Shown here piece by piece: positions 19,436 to 28,030 of a stretch of 64,000 nt of DNA. Positions within the stretch are counted from its first letter, which is position 1; every line of letters starts with the position of its first letter. A program made the position numbers and the translations under genes. The notes beneath the pieces are model-generated. The model did not search any database. It was not told the origin of the DNA and worked only from the letters and a program-made list of their open reading frames with translations. The DNA comes from Allomuricauda sp. F6463D (GTDB lineage: Bacteria; Bacteroidota; Bacteroidia; Flavobacteriales; Flavobacteriaceae): assembly GCF_023015965.1 (NCBI RefSeq), contig NZ_JALKAN010000001.1, positions 1,634,160 to 1,698,159 of the forward strand, given 5' to 3'.

Positions 19436-20013
19436 TACTTTGTTTTACGGTTATTGATGGTAGCCTGCATTTCCCGAAAGGAAATGATGTCCCTGTACCG
19501 TTTGGCCTTGCGTTCAATCTCGCCTACCATTTCCTTGGAGCGCATTTCCTTTTCCTTGAGTACCGTGGCCCTTTCCGCATCGGTCATTTTCAAAAAATCA
19601 CTGGAAAGGATCTGTTCCACAAATTCCAGATCTTCCAATGAACTCTCGATAATGGCATTGAAGGATTCCGAAATGCGTTCTACCTCTTCGGGATGGATAT
19701 GCGGTGAGTTTAGAATTTCCCTGAGGTCGTTCCGTGCCATATCGAAAAGGCGTTGGTTGTTCTTTGCCAGTTCTCGGACGGCCTTCAATTGTTTGATGAC
19801 ATCGCTGACCTTTTCGATGCGCTCCTTTTGTTCCTGTAAAAATTCCACGGTCTTCAAAAGTTCAGAAGTCTGTTTGGCTGATTCAATGATCTGTTTGCCC
19901 AATGTGATGAAGTTGGTGTTGTCATACACCGGCATCCCTTGGCAGGCAGCACCTGCAGGCATTAAAATAGCTAAGGTCAGGGCAATACTTAATGTTGTAA
20001 TCTTGTTTTTCAT
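19432..20013 (-). CDS. Conjugal transfer periplasmic protein (VirB5/TrbJ-like)
   Basis: The preferred start is ATG at 20013 (MKNKITTLSIALTLAILMPA, signal peptide ending near AACQG). The mature protein is nearly all helical and charged (LLKTVEFLQEQKERIEKVSD, KAKRYRDIISFREMQATINN), the pattern of VirB5/TrbJ-type pilus-associated proteins. The start overlaps the traG stop as ATGA. In Bacteroidota elements a protein of this type sits between traG and traJ. Name by position and fold pattern only. Confidence 0.75.
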   Translation of the reverse strand: MKNKITTLSIALTLAILMPAGAACQGMPVYDNTNFITLGKQIIESAKQTSELLKTVEFLQEQKERIEKVSDVIKQLKAVRELAKNNQRLFDMARNDLREILNSPHIHPEEVERISESFNAIIESSLEDLEFVEQILSSDFLKMTDAERATVLKEKEMRSKEMVGEIERKAKRYRDIISFREMQATINNRKTKY

Positions 20014-22427
20014 GATGTTATTGATTTTTGATGAATGAATTTTTTGATGGCCGTTTCCATACAACCGGTTTCCTTGTAGAGTTCCATTATAGCCTTGTTG
20101 TCCGGGCCATCGGTCAGATAGGCAGCATATACTTCCGGGGGAACCTCCAATCTAAAAATGTTGCTTTCCTTCCCGATTTTTATGAAGATTTCGGTGTACT
20201 TGCGCTTTCCCGTGAGATTGTTCCTCATAGATCTCAGTTGGTCCAGGTCATGGGAGGAAAGGTGGAGCCTTTCCTTCAATGCACCATAGCCCTTTTCGTT
20301 CCGAAGACTATAGATGATCTGGGTGTTCTCCAAGATACTGGCCGAGGTCGGGTTCTGGGGCAGTTGATTGATGGACTGGAGGATGATACCTATCGCCCCT
20401 TCCTGTTTTCGGATGGCCTGATAATAAAACTCCACACTCTCCAGTACATTATCGAACTTGAGCTGTTTGGCGAACTCATCAAAGAGGATGATGCCCCGCT
20501 CCTCCCTGTTTATCCATACGGTCCGTTGAATGGCCGTTTTGATGAGCTTGAGCATTACGGAGAGGATTTCCTTATTGTCCTTCACTTCATCAAGTTCGAA
20601 AACGATAAGTCGCTTATCTTCCAATCGATAGGGCCGATCTTCGCTTGCCACAAAAAGAAAGCTGTAGATTCCGTCCCCAACATATTCGGAAAGAATGTGG
20701 AGAAACCCATTAATATTAAAATATTCAGCATGAATCTGCAATCGGGACAACAAGCCCTTTTGATGTCGGCTGACAAATTGGTAAAAACTGTCCAACGTAT
20801 GTAGTGCAGTTTGGTTCTCCTTATAATAGGCCAGTAATATTTTCTTCAAAGCCACCGAGGTTTCTTTTTGGGATTTAGTCCCCTTGCCCATTAACTCGAA
20901 CAGGAAAAGGGAAAGATCCTCCAAGCGTTCTGGGGTTACATCCTCGCTGTTCGATATATAAAAGGGATTGATACCAAGGCTCTTGCCGTTTTCATAGCGA
21001 AGCACGGCGCACTGCTCGGGATAGAGGCTGGCGAACTTGGTATAGGAACCGCCCAGATCGATAATGACCAGTCGGACATCGGACTCAAAGTATTGACGGA
21101 GAATGTTGTTGGCCAAAAAGGACTTCCCCTCCCCAGTTGGGGCAAAAATGGCAAAGTTCCTCGCCTTGATGCGCTTTTTCTGTTCGTCCCAGACATCCTT
21201 CAGCACGGGAATGTTGAACTCCCGATCATTGAACACGATTCCCGTGCTGTCCGTGCTGTAATTGGTGGTATTGATCCAAAGACAAAGTGCGTGTTTTAGA
21301 TCGGCAACATAGAGATCCTCATTGGAGAAATTGGGGGCAAAACAAGGGAAACTGTTCAGGATATAATTTTTACGTTCCTTGCCACACGGGTAATAGGGCA
21401 CCATATCCAGTTCCTTCAGTTCGGCCCTGACCTGTGCGTTGGTACGTTTCAATTGCTCCCCATCCCGGTGCCAATGGATGATATTGAGGTGTCCACGCAC
21501 GATTCGTGCTTGGTCATCCTGGTTGATCTGGTCCAGGATATGTTCGATTTTTTTGAGGGCCACCTTGTTCTGTGTCCCAAAATTGGAACTCTTTTTCAAT
21601 TCCTCGACCTTTTTCTCCAGCTGTCTTCTCCAGTGGTGCCTATCATCCAGATAGACGATCTGGTTGATGATATGGTTTTCCTTGAGGGAAAGGCCAAGAC
21701 CGTCGATGAACCCTTGGTGGAAGGAAAAATCATCCGAGGTAAACCTTTCGTTGATTTTACTGGTCTGTACGCTGTCCCCAAAACAGGATTCACTATTAAT
21801 GGCCAGTACATCAAAGTGATGGTTGCCGATGGCCACTTTGGGGCCGTCCAGAACGATATCGGTGTCACAATCGGGGTTATGGCCATTGAGCTGGTTTTGG
21901 GTCAAAGCCAAAATTTCGCCGTCCACCATGGGCTCCAAGCGAATTTTCTGTCCATTGTTGAGATAATTCACCGCATCGTTGACCGCATCCAAAAACTGTT
22001 TCACGCTATCATCTAACTCCCTGGGCAATGCCTTGGATACCCTTGCAAAGGGATTGACATATTTGGGATTGTTGAAACCCGTCCTCCTGGGACAGGTAAA
22101 GAACAGATAGCTTTGGTGCTCCATATATTCCCTTCCCTTGAAATGATCATGGGTCGCCTTGGACAGAAAGGTATCCTTGCGTAGATAATCCGAGGTGAAG
22201 GAGGATTTCAAGTACATGTCCTGTTTATGGATCACAGTTCCAATGGGAAGGGACTTAAAGGCCTGGGACCAATTGCTGTGCAACCCTTCAAAATCCGTTT
22301 CGGACAGGGAGTGGATCTCAGGGAGCAAAACCTTGTAACAGGCCAACACATTGCCATTGTTGGCAAAGATGATATTATCTTGAATGTCCAAAATGGGATG
22401 ATGTGATGCGATGTTAATTTTCGACAT
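20010..22427 (-). CDS. traG: Conjugation ATPase TraG (VirB4 family)
   Basis: 805 residues. A Walker A motif lies near residue 430 (FAPTGEGKSFLANNILRQY), a Walker B-like segment further on (RGIILFDEFAKQL), and GAIGIILQSINQLPQNP near the end, all typical of the VirB4/TraG mating-channel ATPase. The N-terminal half (ILDIQDNIIFANNGNVLACY) matches the family. Full length, no frameshift seen. The start overlaps the end of traF by 14 bp. Confidence 0.94.
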   Translation of the reverse strand: MSKINIASHHPILDIQDNIIFANNGNVLACYKVLLPEIHSLSETDFEGLHSNWSQAFKSLPIGTVIHKQDMYLKSSFTSDYLRKDTFLSKATHDHFKGREYMEHQSYLFFTCPRRTGFNNPKYVNPFARVSKALPRELDDSVKQFLDAVNDAVNYLNNGQKIRLEPMVDGEILALTQNQLNGHNPDCDTDIVLDGPKVAIGNHHFDVLAINSESCFGDSVQTSKINERFTSDDFSFHQGFIDGLGLSLKENHIINQIVYLDDRHHWRRQLEKKVEELKKSSNFGTQNKVALKKIEHILDQINQDDQARIVRGHLNIIHWHRDGEQLKRTNAQVRAELKELDMVPYYPCGKERKNYILNSFPCFAPNFSNEDLYVADLKHALCLWINTTNYSTDSTGIVFNDREFNIPVLKDVWDEQKKRIKARNFAIFAPTGEGKSFLANNILRQYFESDVRLVIIDLGGSYTKFASLYPEQCAVLRYENGKSLGINPFYISNSEDVTPERLEDLSLFLFELMGKGTKSQKETSVALKKILLAYYKENQTALHTLDSFYQFVSRHQKGLLSRLQIHAEYFNINGFLHILSEYVGDGIYSFLFVASEDRPYRLEDKRLIVFELDEVKDNKEILSVMLKLIKTAIQRTVWINREERGIILFDEFAKQLKFDNVLESVEFYYQAIRKQEGAIGIILQSINQLPQNPTSASILENTQIIYSLRNEKGYGALKERLHLSSHDLDQLRSMRNNLTGKRKYTEIFIKIGKESNIFRLEVPPEVYAAYLTDGPDNKAIMELYKETGCMETAIKKFIHQKSITS

Positions 22428-22698
22428 GGTTCAATAGATTATCGGGTTTATTGCTGATACAGTCTGGAAAGACCTTGTTGAAGTCCAAAAGATTCTTTTT
22501 TGATGCCATCTTAATCAGACCGACATACCAACACAGGTTCCATCCCATGGCCAGAACAATGACCATAAGACTAAAGGAAAAAATGATGATGAGAAGGGAT
22601 GCCAGGATGGAGAGTATCAAAAGGGCAAAAAGGGATATGGGAAGCCCCCATATCCTTGCCCCTTTACGGATGTCCTTATATATTTTGTACTTTCTCAT
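22414..22698 (-). CDS. traF: Conjugative transposon protein TraF (DUF4133, VirB3-like)
   Basis: 94 residues from ATG at 22698 (MRKYKIYKDIRKGARIWGLP). A longer frame exists upstream to 22860, but it only overlaps traE in another frame. Two adjacent membrane helices (LFALLILSILASLLIIIFSF, LMVIVLAMGWNLCWYVGLI) are typical of this small inner-membrane subunit. Confidence 0.87.
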   Translation of the reverse strand: MRKYKIYKDIRKGARIWGLPISLFALLILSILASLLIIIFSFSLMVIVLAMGWNLCWYVGLIKMASKKNLLDFNKVFPDCISNKPDNLLNHVEN

Positions 22699-22720
22699 TG
22701 AAGATGTGATGGATATTACT

Positions 22721-23008
22721 TTAAACCACGATTCCAATGAGATAGGTAAAGATCCCGACAACGGCCCCGGCAATGAGCACGAACACCAATACCCGAGTGA
22801 TGCCTTTTTTGAGATCGGCGTTCTCACCAAAAAAGTGGCCCGCATTGAAAAGGAAGCCAACTAAAAAGATGACTCCCAAAAGCAGGGGGAAAATGGTTCG
22901 GATGGTATCCGAGATGTCGTTGACTGAATCCTCGATGCCCCCGATCTGTGCAAAAGCAGGGATGCCCGTTAGGAGCATTGTCCAAATGAATACAACTGTT
23001 TTTTTCAT
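22721..23008 (-). CDS. traE: Conjugative transposon protein TraE (DUF4134, VirB2-like)
   Basis: 95 residues: a signal peptide (MKKTVVFIWTMLLTGIPAFA) and two hydrophobic segments (TIFPLLLGVIFLVGFLFNAG, VLVFVLIAGAVVGIFTYLIG), the layout of TraE/VirB2 pilin-like subunits. It is the first gene of the visible tra operon; no traA-D or mobilisation gene precedes it. Confidence 0.88.
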   Translation of the reverse strand: MKKTVVFIWTMLLTGIPAFAQIGGIEDSVNDISDTIRTIFPLLLGVIFLVGFLFNAGHFFGENADLKKGITRVLVFVLIAGAVVGIFTYLIGIVV

Positions 23009-23097
23009 GATTTTTCGTTTTACGGCTGATTGAGCCTATTGATGAATAAACTTTTTCGAAAAGTATCGGGAACCCTTGGAAAGGGTATAAAAACCCT

Positions 23098-23127
23098 AAA
23101 AATTAACGGACAAGAGCGTTAAATTTT
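23098..23127. promoter_or_regulatory. Inverted repeat between divergent traE and amidase genes
   Basis: Arms AAAAATTAACG (23098-23108) and CGTTAAATTTT (23117-23127) pair at 10 of 11 positions around an 8-base centre. It lies in the 186-bp divergent gap that must hold both promoters, so an operator is plausible. A hairpin role in one of the leaders is also possible. Confidence 0.4.
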
Positions 23128-23194
23128 GAGGAATCAGGACTTTTTTATGGAAACCGTTAAAGATTGCACAATGAATCTTTAAATATGAAATGAT

Positions 23195-23818
23195 ATGGAA
23201 CAAACAAAGACCATATTCCTGTTGTCCCTATTTTCAGTTTTTATCACGGTATGCGGACAGGAAAAACAAATCATCGTTATAGACCCAGGACATGGAGGAA
23301 CTGATCGTGGGGCAGTTGGAATAAATGGTCTAAGGGAAAAAGACTTGACCTTAAAGATTGCGCAAGCCATTGTACATTATCATAAGATAGTGTTGGACGA
23401 TCGATACGACATTTACTTGACCCGATATGGCGATACATTGATCTCATTGGGACATCGTACAAAACTGGCCAAAATCCTTAATCCCAAAATCTTTGTTTCC
23501 CTACACTGTAACCATGCCAATAACACCAAGGCCATGGGACTTGAAATATATGTGTTCAATGACTCGATCCCAGAACAGAGCCTGTCCATGGCAAAAACAA
23601 TGGATGAGTACTTACAAGAACACTTAGGGTACCGAAGCCGTGGGGTGAAACGGGCCAACTTTCAGGTACTTCGGGACAACAGGGGGGTGTGCCCAACCCT
23701 GTTATTGGAACTGGGCTTTTTGTCCAATTCGGATGAGGCAACACACTTGGAGGAAGACGGCAAAATCAAGGCTCTGGGGTTGGCCATAGTAATGGGAATC
23801 CATAACATACTGAAATGA
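23195..23818 (+). CDS. N-acetylmuramoyl-L-alanine amidase (Amidase_3), probably conjugation-associated
   Basis: 207 residues with an N-terminal export signal (IFLLSLFSVFITVCGQ; the Cys20 could be a lipobox). The zinc amidase site is complete: DPGHGG with His33, Glu48 in LREKD, His104 in SLHCNHA and catalytic Glu172 in LLLELGFLSN. It cleaves the bond between N-acetylmuramate and the peptide stem. It is divergent from the tra operon and short for a cell-division amidase, so local wall opening for the mating channel is a reasonable inference. Confidence 0.9.
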   Translation: MEQTKTIFLLSLFSVFITVCGQEKQIIVIDPGHGGTDRGAVGINGLREKDLTLKIAQAIVHYHKIVLDDRYDIYLTRYGDTLISLGHRTKLAKILNPKIFVSLHCNHANNTKAMGLEIYVFNDSIPEQSLSMAKTMDEYLQEHLGYRSRGVKRANFQVLRDNRGVCPTLLLELGFLSNSDEATHLEEDGKIKALGLAIVMGIHNILK

Positions 23819-23916
23819 AAACACTAGGGATACACTTGTACATCGTAATCCGTAAAATTGTGATTCTATTAGGCAAGGGATTAAGAAAAGCCTTTACAGA
23901 CAGATCCAATACATAA
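23815..23916 (+). CDS. Possible 33-residue peptide coupled to the amidase
   Basis: ATG at 23815 overlaps the amidase stop as ATGA, the same coupling seen between other genes in this region. The product starts MKTLGIHLYIVIRKIVILLG and ends with a basic, polar tail; a short hydrophobic, basic peptide. No family recognised. The overlap is the only support. Confidence 0.25.
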   Translation: MKTLGIHLYIVIRKIVILLGKGLRKAFTDRSNT

Positions 23917-24375
23917 ACCTAACTTATTGGATGTGCCCAAATGACCTGATACATTTTGTTTACCACATGATCTAACCAAACCAAGTGATAGCTATTGTGA
24001 AGCAGCAATAGCAAATATCAAACCCATAACATCAATGGCCTTGTTGTTTTAACAGGGACACACTTTCATTTGATTCTTATGGGTAAAAAACTATGATAAA
24101 AGTCCCTAAAAGTAGGGTTTCATTTATTTCTGTACGCAATTTATAAATCGCCGAAACAATGCATTGTCGGTTTGGCAATTTAAGTCGACTTTAGAAACCG
24201 GAATCGTCTTGTACAATTGCAGTAAAGCAGACAAAAAAGCGTCGTATCAGCCAAGACCTAAATCCAAATAAAATTTGAAGGGCTGTTCCGCAATGATAAA
24301 AAACATCACAACGTATCGGGGAACATATACCTGTAACATAAAAAAAGAAATCACACGCCATCAACTTTAAAGACC
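23917..24375. other. Intergenic stretch with no feature seen
   Basis: About 460 bp, AT-rich, no open frame of note, no tRNA-like fold and no strong terminator hairpin recognised. It presumably holds the promoter of the lipoprotein gene at 24.4 kb. Confidence 0.4.
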
Positions 24376-25635
24376 ATGAAAATGTATAGCAAAAGAAGAA
24401 TCACCTGCTCCCACCTATTCTGTAAAACCCCTTTAGTGTTCCTTTCGAGGAATCCCACCTTTTATGCCATCCCCATACTTTGTCTCCTAATCGCTTCGTG
24501 TTCGAGTGAAGTTGTCATACCTAAAGAGAGCAATGATATGACATCCAATCCACCACTTGATAAAAACTATATTGGGAATGCTAGCATACAAGAACAATTG
24601 AACTACAAGGAACACCATTTAACATCGCTTATGGAACATATACTGGACATCAACCCTGGTTTTGAAAAACTGACGGAATTCAAGGCCAGTAAAAGGGAAA
24701 GACCTGCAGTTTATATGAGCAGTCTATTGGATGGCTTTTACCCATCCGGAAAGGGTGAAGAACATCTTTCACTCGAAGCATTTTCCGATTTAGACGGAGA
24801 AACCTGGTATCCTATTTTGACCAGGATCAAGGAAGGAGAGCTTCATGCCGAAAATGCCTTATATCTTATCAATAGTTTTGACCCAGATACAGAATCAGAG
24901 TATGTGAAGGCCTACCATTTGAATGAAGAAGGAGAATTAATACTGGTGGATGGTGATTTCACAGAAGATGAATTTCTCTCTATGTCGCAGAAAAGTACGT
25001 TGGAAGAGTCTGTTTACATGCTCTCTATTGTATCCTGTGCACCCATTGAAGGAATAAAAAAAATAGCATACACCGATTGCTATTCCGGAGGAGGAACAGG
25101 TTCGGGAGGGTACGCCCCACCAAGCACACTTCGGATAGAAAAAATTGAAATCCATGATAAAAAAGAATCTTGGATAGAGAAAGCTGATATTGAGTTTCAA
25201 GGGGTAAAAGTGAGTTTTGACGGAGACCAGTTTGTACGAGATTACTCCATAAGCTTTTCCAGTAGCTATCTAAATTTGACCGGATCAAGAAAAGCGATCA
25301 CTAAAATCTCCAATAGCGAAATCGGATCATTTCAAACGGTAAACTTTAAAATCGGTTCAGAATCGTCAAATAGCAGCTTTGTATTTACCGTATATGAATA
25401 TGACTCATGGCCTGCACCCAAGAAATATATTCAAACCAGTTTACTTCCCGCAAGTTGTGACTGTGCACGGCCAAACTATAATTTGTTTGGGTATCGCTCC
25501 TACCAAACACCTTATTTTAACCGAGTATATTCCATTAATCGAAATGCTTCCACCGATGGTATTCCCTATGCATTTGGCAGGACCATATCGAATCCAGAGG
25601 ATAATTATTCTGGAAGAATTAAATTTACCAATTAG
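24376..25635 (+). CDS. Unrecognised surface lipoprotein with Gly-rich linker
   Basis: 419 residues with a lipoprotein signal (IPILCLLIASCSSEVVIP). The N-terminal half is acidic and helical; a Gly-rich hinge (YSGGGTGSGGYAPPS) separates it from a beta-rich C-terminal half (LRIEKIEIHDKKESWIEKAD, GVKVSFDGDQFVRDY). No family recognised. It is followed by a small outer-membrane barrel gene, and the same kind of pair recurs at 33.3-35.5 kb, also with a Gly-rich hinge, so the two pairs may have related roles. An earlier export-type start than ATG 24376 is not available. Confidence 0.7.
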   Translation: MKMYSKRRITCSHLFCKTPLVFLSRNPTFYAIPILCLLIASCSSEVVIPKESNDMTSNPPLDKNYIGNASIQEQLNYKEHHLTSLMEHILDINPGFEKLTEFKASKRERPAVYMSSLLDGFYPSGKGEEHLSLEAFSDLDGETWYPILTRIKEGELHAENALYLINSFDPDTESEYVKAYHLNEEGELILVDGDFTEDEFLSMSQKSTLEESVYMLSIVSCAPIEGIKKIAYTDCYSGGGTGSGGYAPPSTLRIEKIEIHDKKESWIEKADIEFQGVKVSFDGDQFVRDYSISFSSSYLNLTGSRKAITKISNSEIGSFQTVNFKIGSESSNSSFVFTVYEYDSWPAPKKYIQTSLLPASCDCARPNYNLFGYRSYQTPYFNRVYSINRNASTDGIPYAFGRTISNPEDNYSGRIKFTN

Positions 25636-25694
25636 TGGATAGTGTTAAAGCAATAGGTAGTATCAGGAAGGCTTACCATTCAAAAGGTCATCAT

Positions 25695-26351
25695 ATGCGA
25701 TTTAAAATAGTTTATCTTGTCATTATTTTTTTGACAACTGCATCCTGTTTTTCTCAGGATATGCGAAAGGGAAATTTGTTTTTTAACGTGGGTCCTGAAT
25801 ACCGTATCACCCCTATTTATAATGCTGGAGTTTCCAGTTTATCAAAGGAAGCAAATTATACCAATATAGACCTACAAAATTCCGGTATGGCACTGAATAT
25901 AGGAGCAGCCTATTTCTTAACCCATAATCTCTCTATCGGATTCAACAATTCCTTTAGGCATGATATCGTTACCACCGGTCAGGGCCCGAACAATACTTTG
26001 TCAAGTACGGACAGAGGATTGCTTATAGGATATCACTTTCGGGCAAACTATATGTTTGAGGTTTTTGGAAAAGGTTCCCTTATCATCAGCTTGGGATATT
26101 CACTATTAAATCGCAACAGTGAATTCAGCGTGCACGAACCATTGTATGACATGAATGGACAAGAAACTGGTGTGCAAACCTATCTAGCCGATTACAAGTT
26201 TGGTTCAAATAGCGTATCGTTGGGATACGGTATAGGAAAATCCAAATTGATGATAGGACTATACCTTGCTGGGAATTCGGTTTATTTTAATGAGCGGACC
26301 ACTTTCATGATTCCTTTTCTAACCTACGGTTATGATTTCGGAAAGTTATAA
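25695..26351 (+). CDS. Small outer-membrane beta-barrel protein
   Basis: The start is placed at ATG 25695 because it opens a signal peptide (MRFKIVYLVIIFLTTASCFS). The mature part alternates hydrophobic and polar residues with aromatic ends (NLFFNVGPEYRITPIYNAGV, HNLSIGFNNSFRH, TYGYDFGKL), typical of 8- to 10-strand porin-like barrels. About 218 residues. Function unknown; it probably works with the lipoprotein encoded 59 bp upstream. Confidence 0.75.
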   Translation: MRFKIVYLVIIFLTTASCFSQDMRKGNLFFNVGPEYRITPIYNAGVSSLSKEANYTNIDLQNSGMALNIGAAYFLTHNLSIGFNNSFRHDIVTTGQGPNNTLSSTDRGLLIGYHFRANYMFEVFGKGSLIISLGYSLLNRNSEFSVHEPLYDMNGQETGVQTYLADYKFGSNSVSLGYGIGKSKLMIGLYLAGNSVYFNERTTFMIPFLTYGYDFGKL

Positions 26352-26434
26352 TGCTGTTCGGACAAAATCCCAGGTATTGCACTAAGACCATTATTCGCTG
26401 AATCGATGGATGTACCAGACTGTTCCCTGGTTGG

Positions 26435-27562
26435 TCACAATCGAATTTGGCTCCACAATAAGGGATGTTCACTTGCTGCATATACCTCATTTTCCACACT
26501 TCCAAAGACATCCCATTTTGGTCGCTTTTTGTAGCATACCCCCTTTCTTACCAAACCACAATTTTCAATAGCGGCAAAAAGATTCTTGGATAGCATTAAA
26601 TAATCCCGCTGTGGAATATTCACGCCCTTTTTGAATGCCCCCATTCTAAAATAATCAGCATCTTGACCTTTATCCAAGGTACACCAAAACCTAGGGTGTT
26701 TTGTAATGTCCGACAATTCAGCGTCCTGTGTCAGTGGGGCTATGCAACTGCTATAGCTGGGAGCATTCAAAGTACCCATGAGCACCATATTGGCTTCGCT
26801 ACTTTTTTGTCTTTGGGCAACAAGTCTTGCAATATGTCCAGCTTGTAATTTTTGCCGTTTACGAAATGGTTCCATTTCATTCCCACTACCGAGGAAATGG
26901 GTACATAAGGCCACAAGATTCAATCCACTATCTGTTCTAAACACATATTCCTGTAAATCCACGTCAAACAAGGGTTTGTTCGCTTCGTCCAGTTCATTGA
27001 CATGGGTCTTGATAGAGATAAGGTTGAATCCAGTTTTTGCCAAAACACCAATACCACGGCCCCATGGATCGTTGGTTCCAAGAAAAACAAGTTCCTTAAA
27101 GGTTGTTTTTCCCTCGGAGGAAATGAAATGGCGGTTGAACTCAAGCAAGGAATGCCTATCCTCTATTTCAGATAAAACCAGAATGTCTGGGTCTATTGCG
27201 TTGATGACCTTAGCCTTATTCCTGACAGCAATTTCATGGATTGGCAAAGAGTCAACTTTGGCCCACCCTTCCCAATCGGTCAAATGGGATGCTTTGGACA
27301 TCTCCCCATCCAAACCTTTTCTGATCCGTAATTGGCCCATGGTGTTCTTTACCGTAAAATAGGGCATCTGTCCTTGGTTATCAAATTCCAATAAACGGGA
27401 AAGCATCCTCATCCTATCATATTGTTTTGGGGTACGTTCAGGCTGGGTCAACAGGGTCTCAAACTCCGCTATCCATCGGGATCTATTTTCGTCACGATAC
27501 CTATCTACTAAATCTATATGACGATGAAAGATGTTTTGTATGTTGTAAAAGGCTATTTTCAT
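26435..27562 (-). CDS. Endonuclease/exonuclease/phosphatase-family protein
   Basis: 375 residues with the DNase I-like fold pattern: MKIAFYNIQNIFHRHI at the start, DILVLSEIEDRHSLLEFN (metal-binding Glu), LNLVALCTHFLGSGNE, MVLMGTLNAPSY (usual N-x-D/N site) and AASEHPLLWSQIRL (closing His). No signal peptide, so cytoplasmic. It could act on DNA, RNA or a phosphoester. Its ATG overlaps the stop of the upstream HTH gene by four bases, so the two are co-expressed. Confidence 0.85.
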   Translation of the reverse strand: MKIAFYNIQNIFHRHIDLVDRYRDENRSRWIAEFETLLTQPERTPKQYDRMRMLSRLLEFDNQGQMPYFTVKNTMGQLRIRKGLDGEMSKASHLTDWEGWAKVDSLPIHEIAVRNKAKVINAIDPDILVLSEIEDRHSLLEFNRHFISSEGKTTFKELVFLGTNDPWGRGIGVLAKTGFNLISIKTHVNELDEANKPLFDVDLQEYVFRTDSGLNLVALCTHFLGSGNEMEPFRKRQKLQAGHIARLVAQRQKSSEANMVLMGTLNAPSYSSCIAPLTQDAELSDITKHPRFWCTLDKGQDADYFRMGAFKKGVNIPQRDYLMLSKNLFAAIENCGLVRKGVCYKKRPKWDVFGSVENEVYAASEHPLLWSQIRL

Positions 27563-27846
27563 GACCGATTCTTTAACATAAAATTCTTGTTATTCTTAAG
27601 GATGTTATGGATTTCCTCCTCATCATAGTATATGATGCCTCCTAATTTGGTATATGGTATGGTTCCATTGATCCGGAAATTCTGAAGTGTCCCCGGACTT
27701 ATCCCCAATTTGCCCATGACACTGTTTGACTTGATCCATCGATCCAAGGTAATACGGTCGTGTTTTAACAACATTTCCCGGATCTCTTCCAAAAGAGATT
27801 TCTTGAATCCCTCCAAATCCTCTTGGGTAACAATATTTGCTGGCAT
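27559..27846 (-). CDS. Small helix-turn-helix protein (excisionase/MerR-like)
   Basis: 95 residues. The second half is a winged helix-turn-helix (WIKSNSVMGKLGISPGTLQN, FRINGTIPYTKLGGIIYYDE) of the kind found in excisionases and small regulators carried by Bacteroidota mobile elements. It is divergent from the C39 exporter gene with 184 bp between them, so it could regulate that gene as well as the nuclease behind it. Confidence 0.8.
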   Translation of the reverse strand: MPANIVTQEDLEGFKKSLLEEIREMLLKHDRITLDRWIKSNSVMGKLGISPGTLQNFRINGTIPYTKLGGIIYYDEEEIHNILKNNKNFMLKNRS

Positions 27847-28030
27847 AATTCTACATTTAGTTTACCATCAAATTTGAGGATCGGGGTAAAAACAAATTCA
27901 CAAGTTGTTCCCAAGTTGGGTCAAATTTTAACATTTGAACTACTTTTATCAGGGAGTATCGTAGGATTAATGTTTACTATATCGCTGTAAATTCTTAATC
28001 CATTATATTTATGCACTATAAACACTAACC

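Noticed and set aside
22699-22860. Longer traF with an N-terminal extension
   Set aside because: The extension only reads traE sequence in another frame; ATG 22698 starts the conserved TraF sequence.
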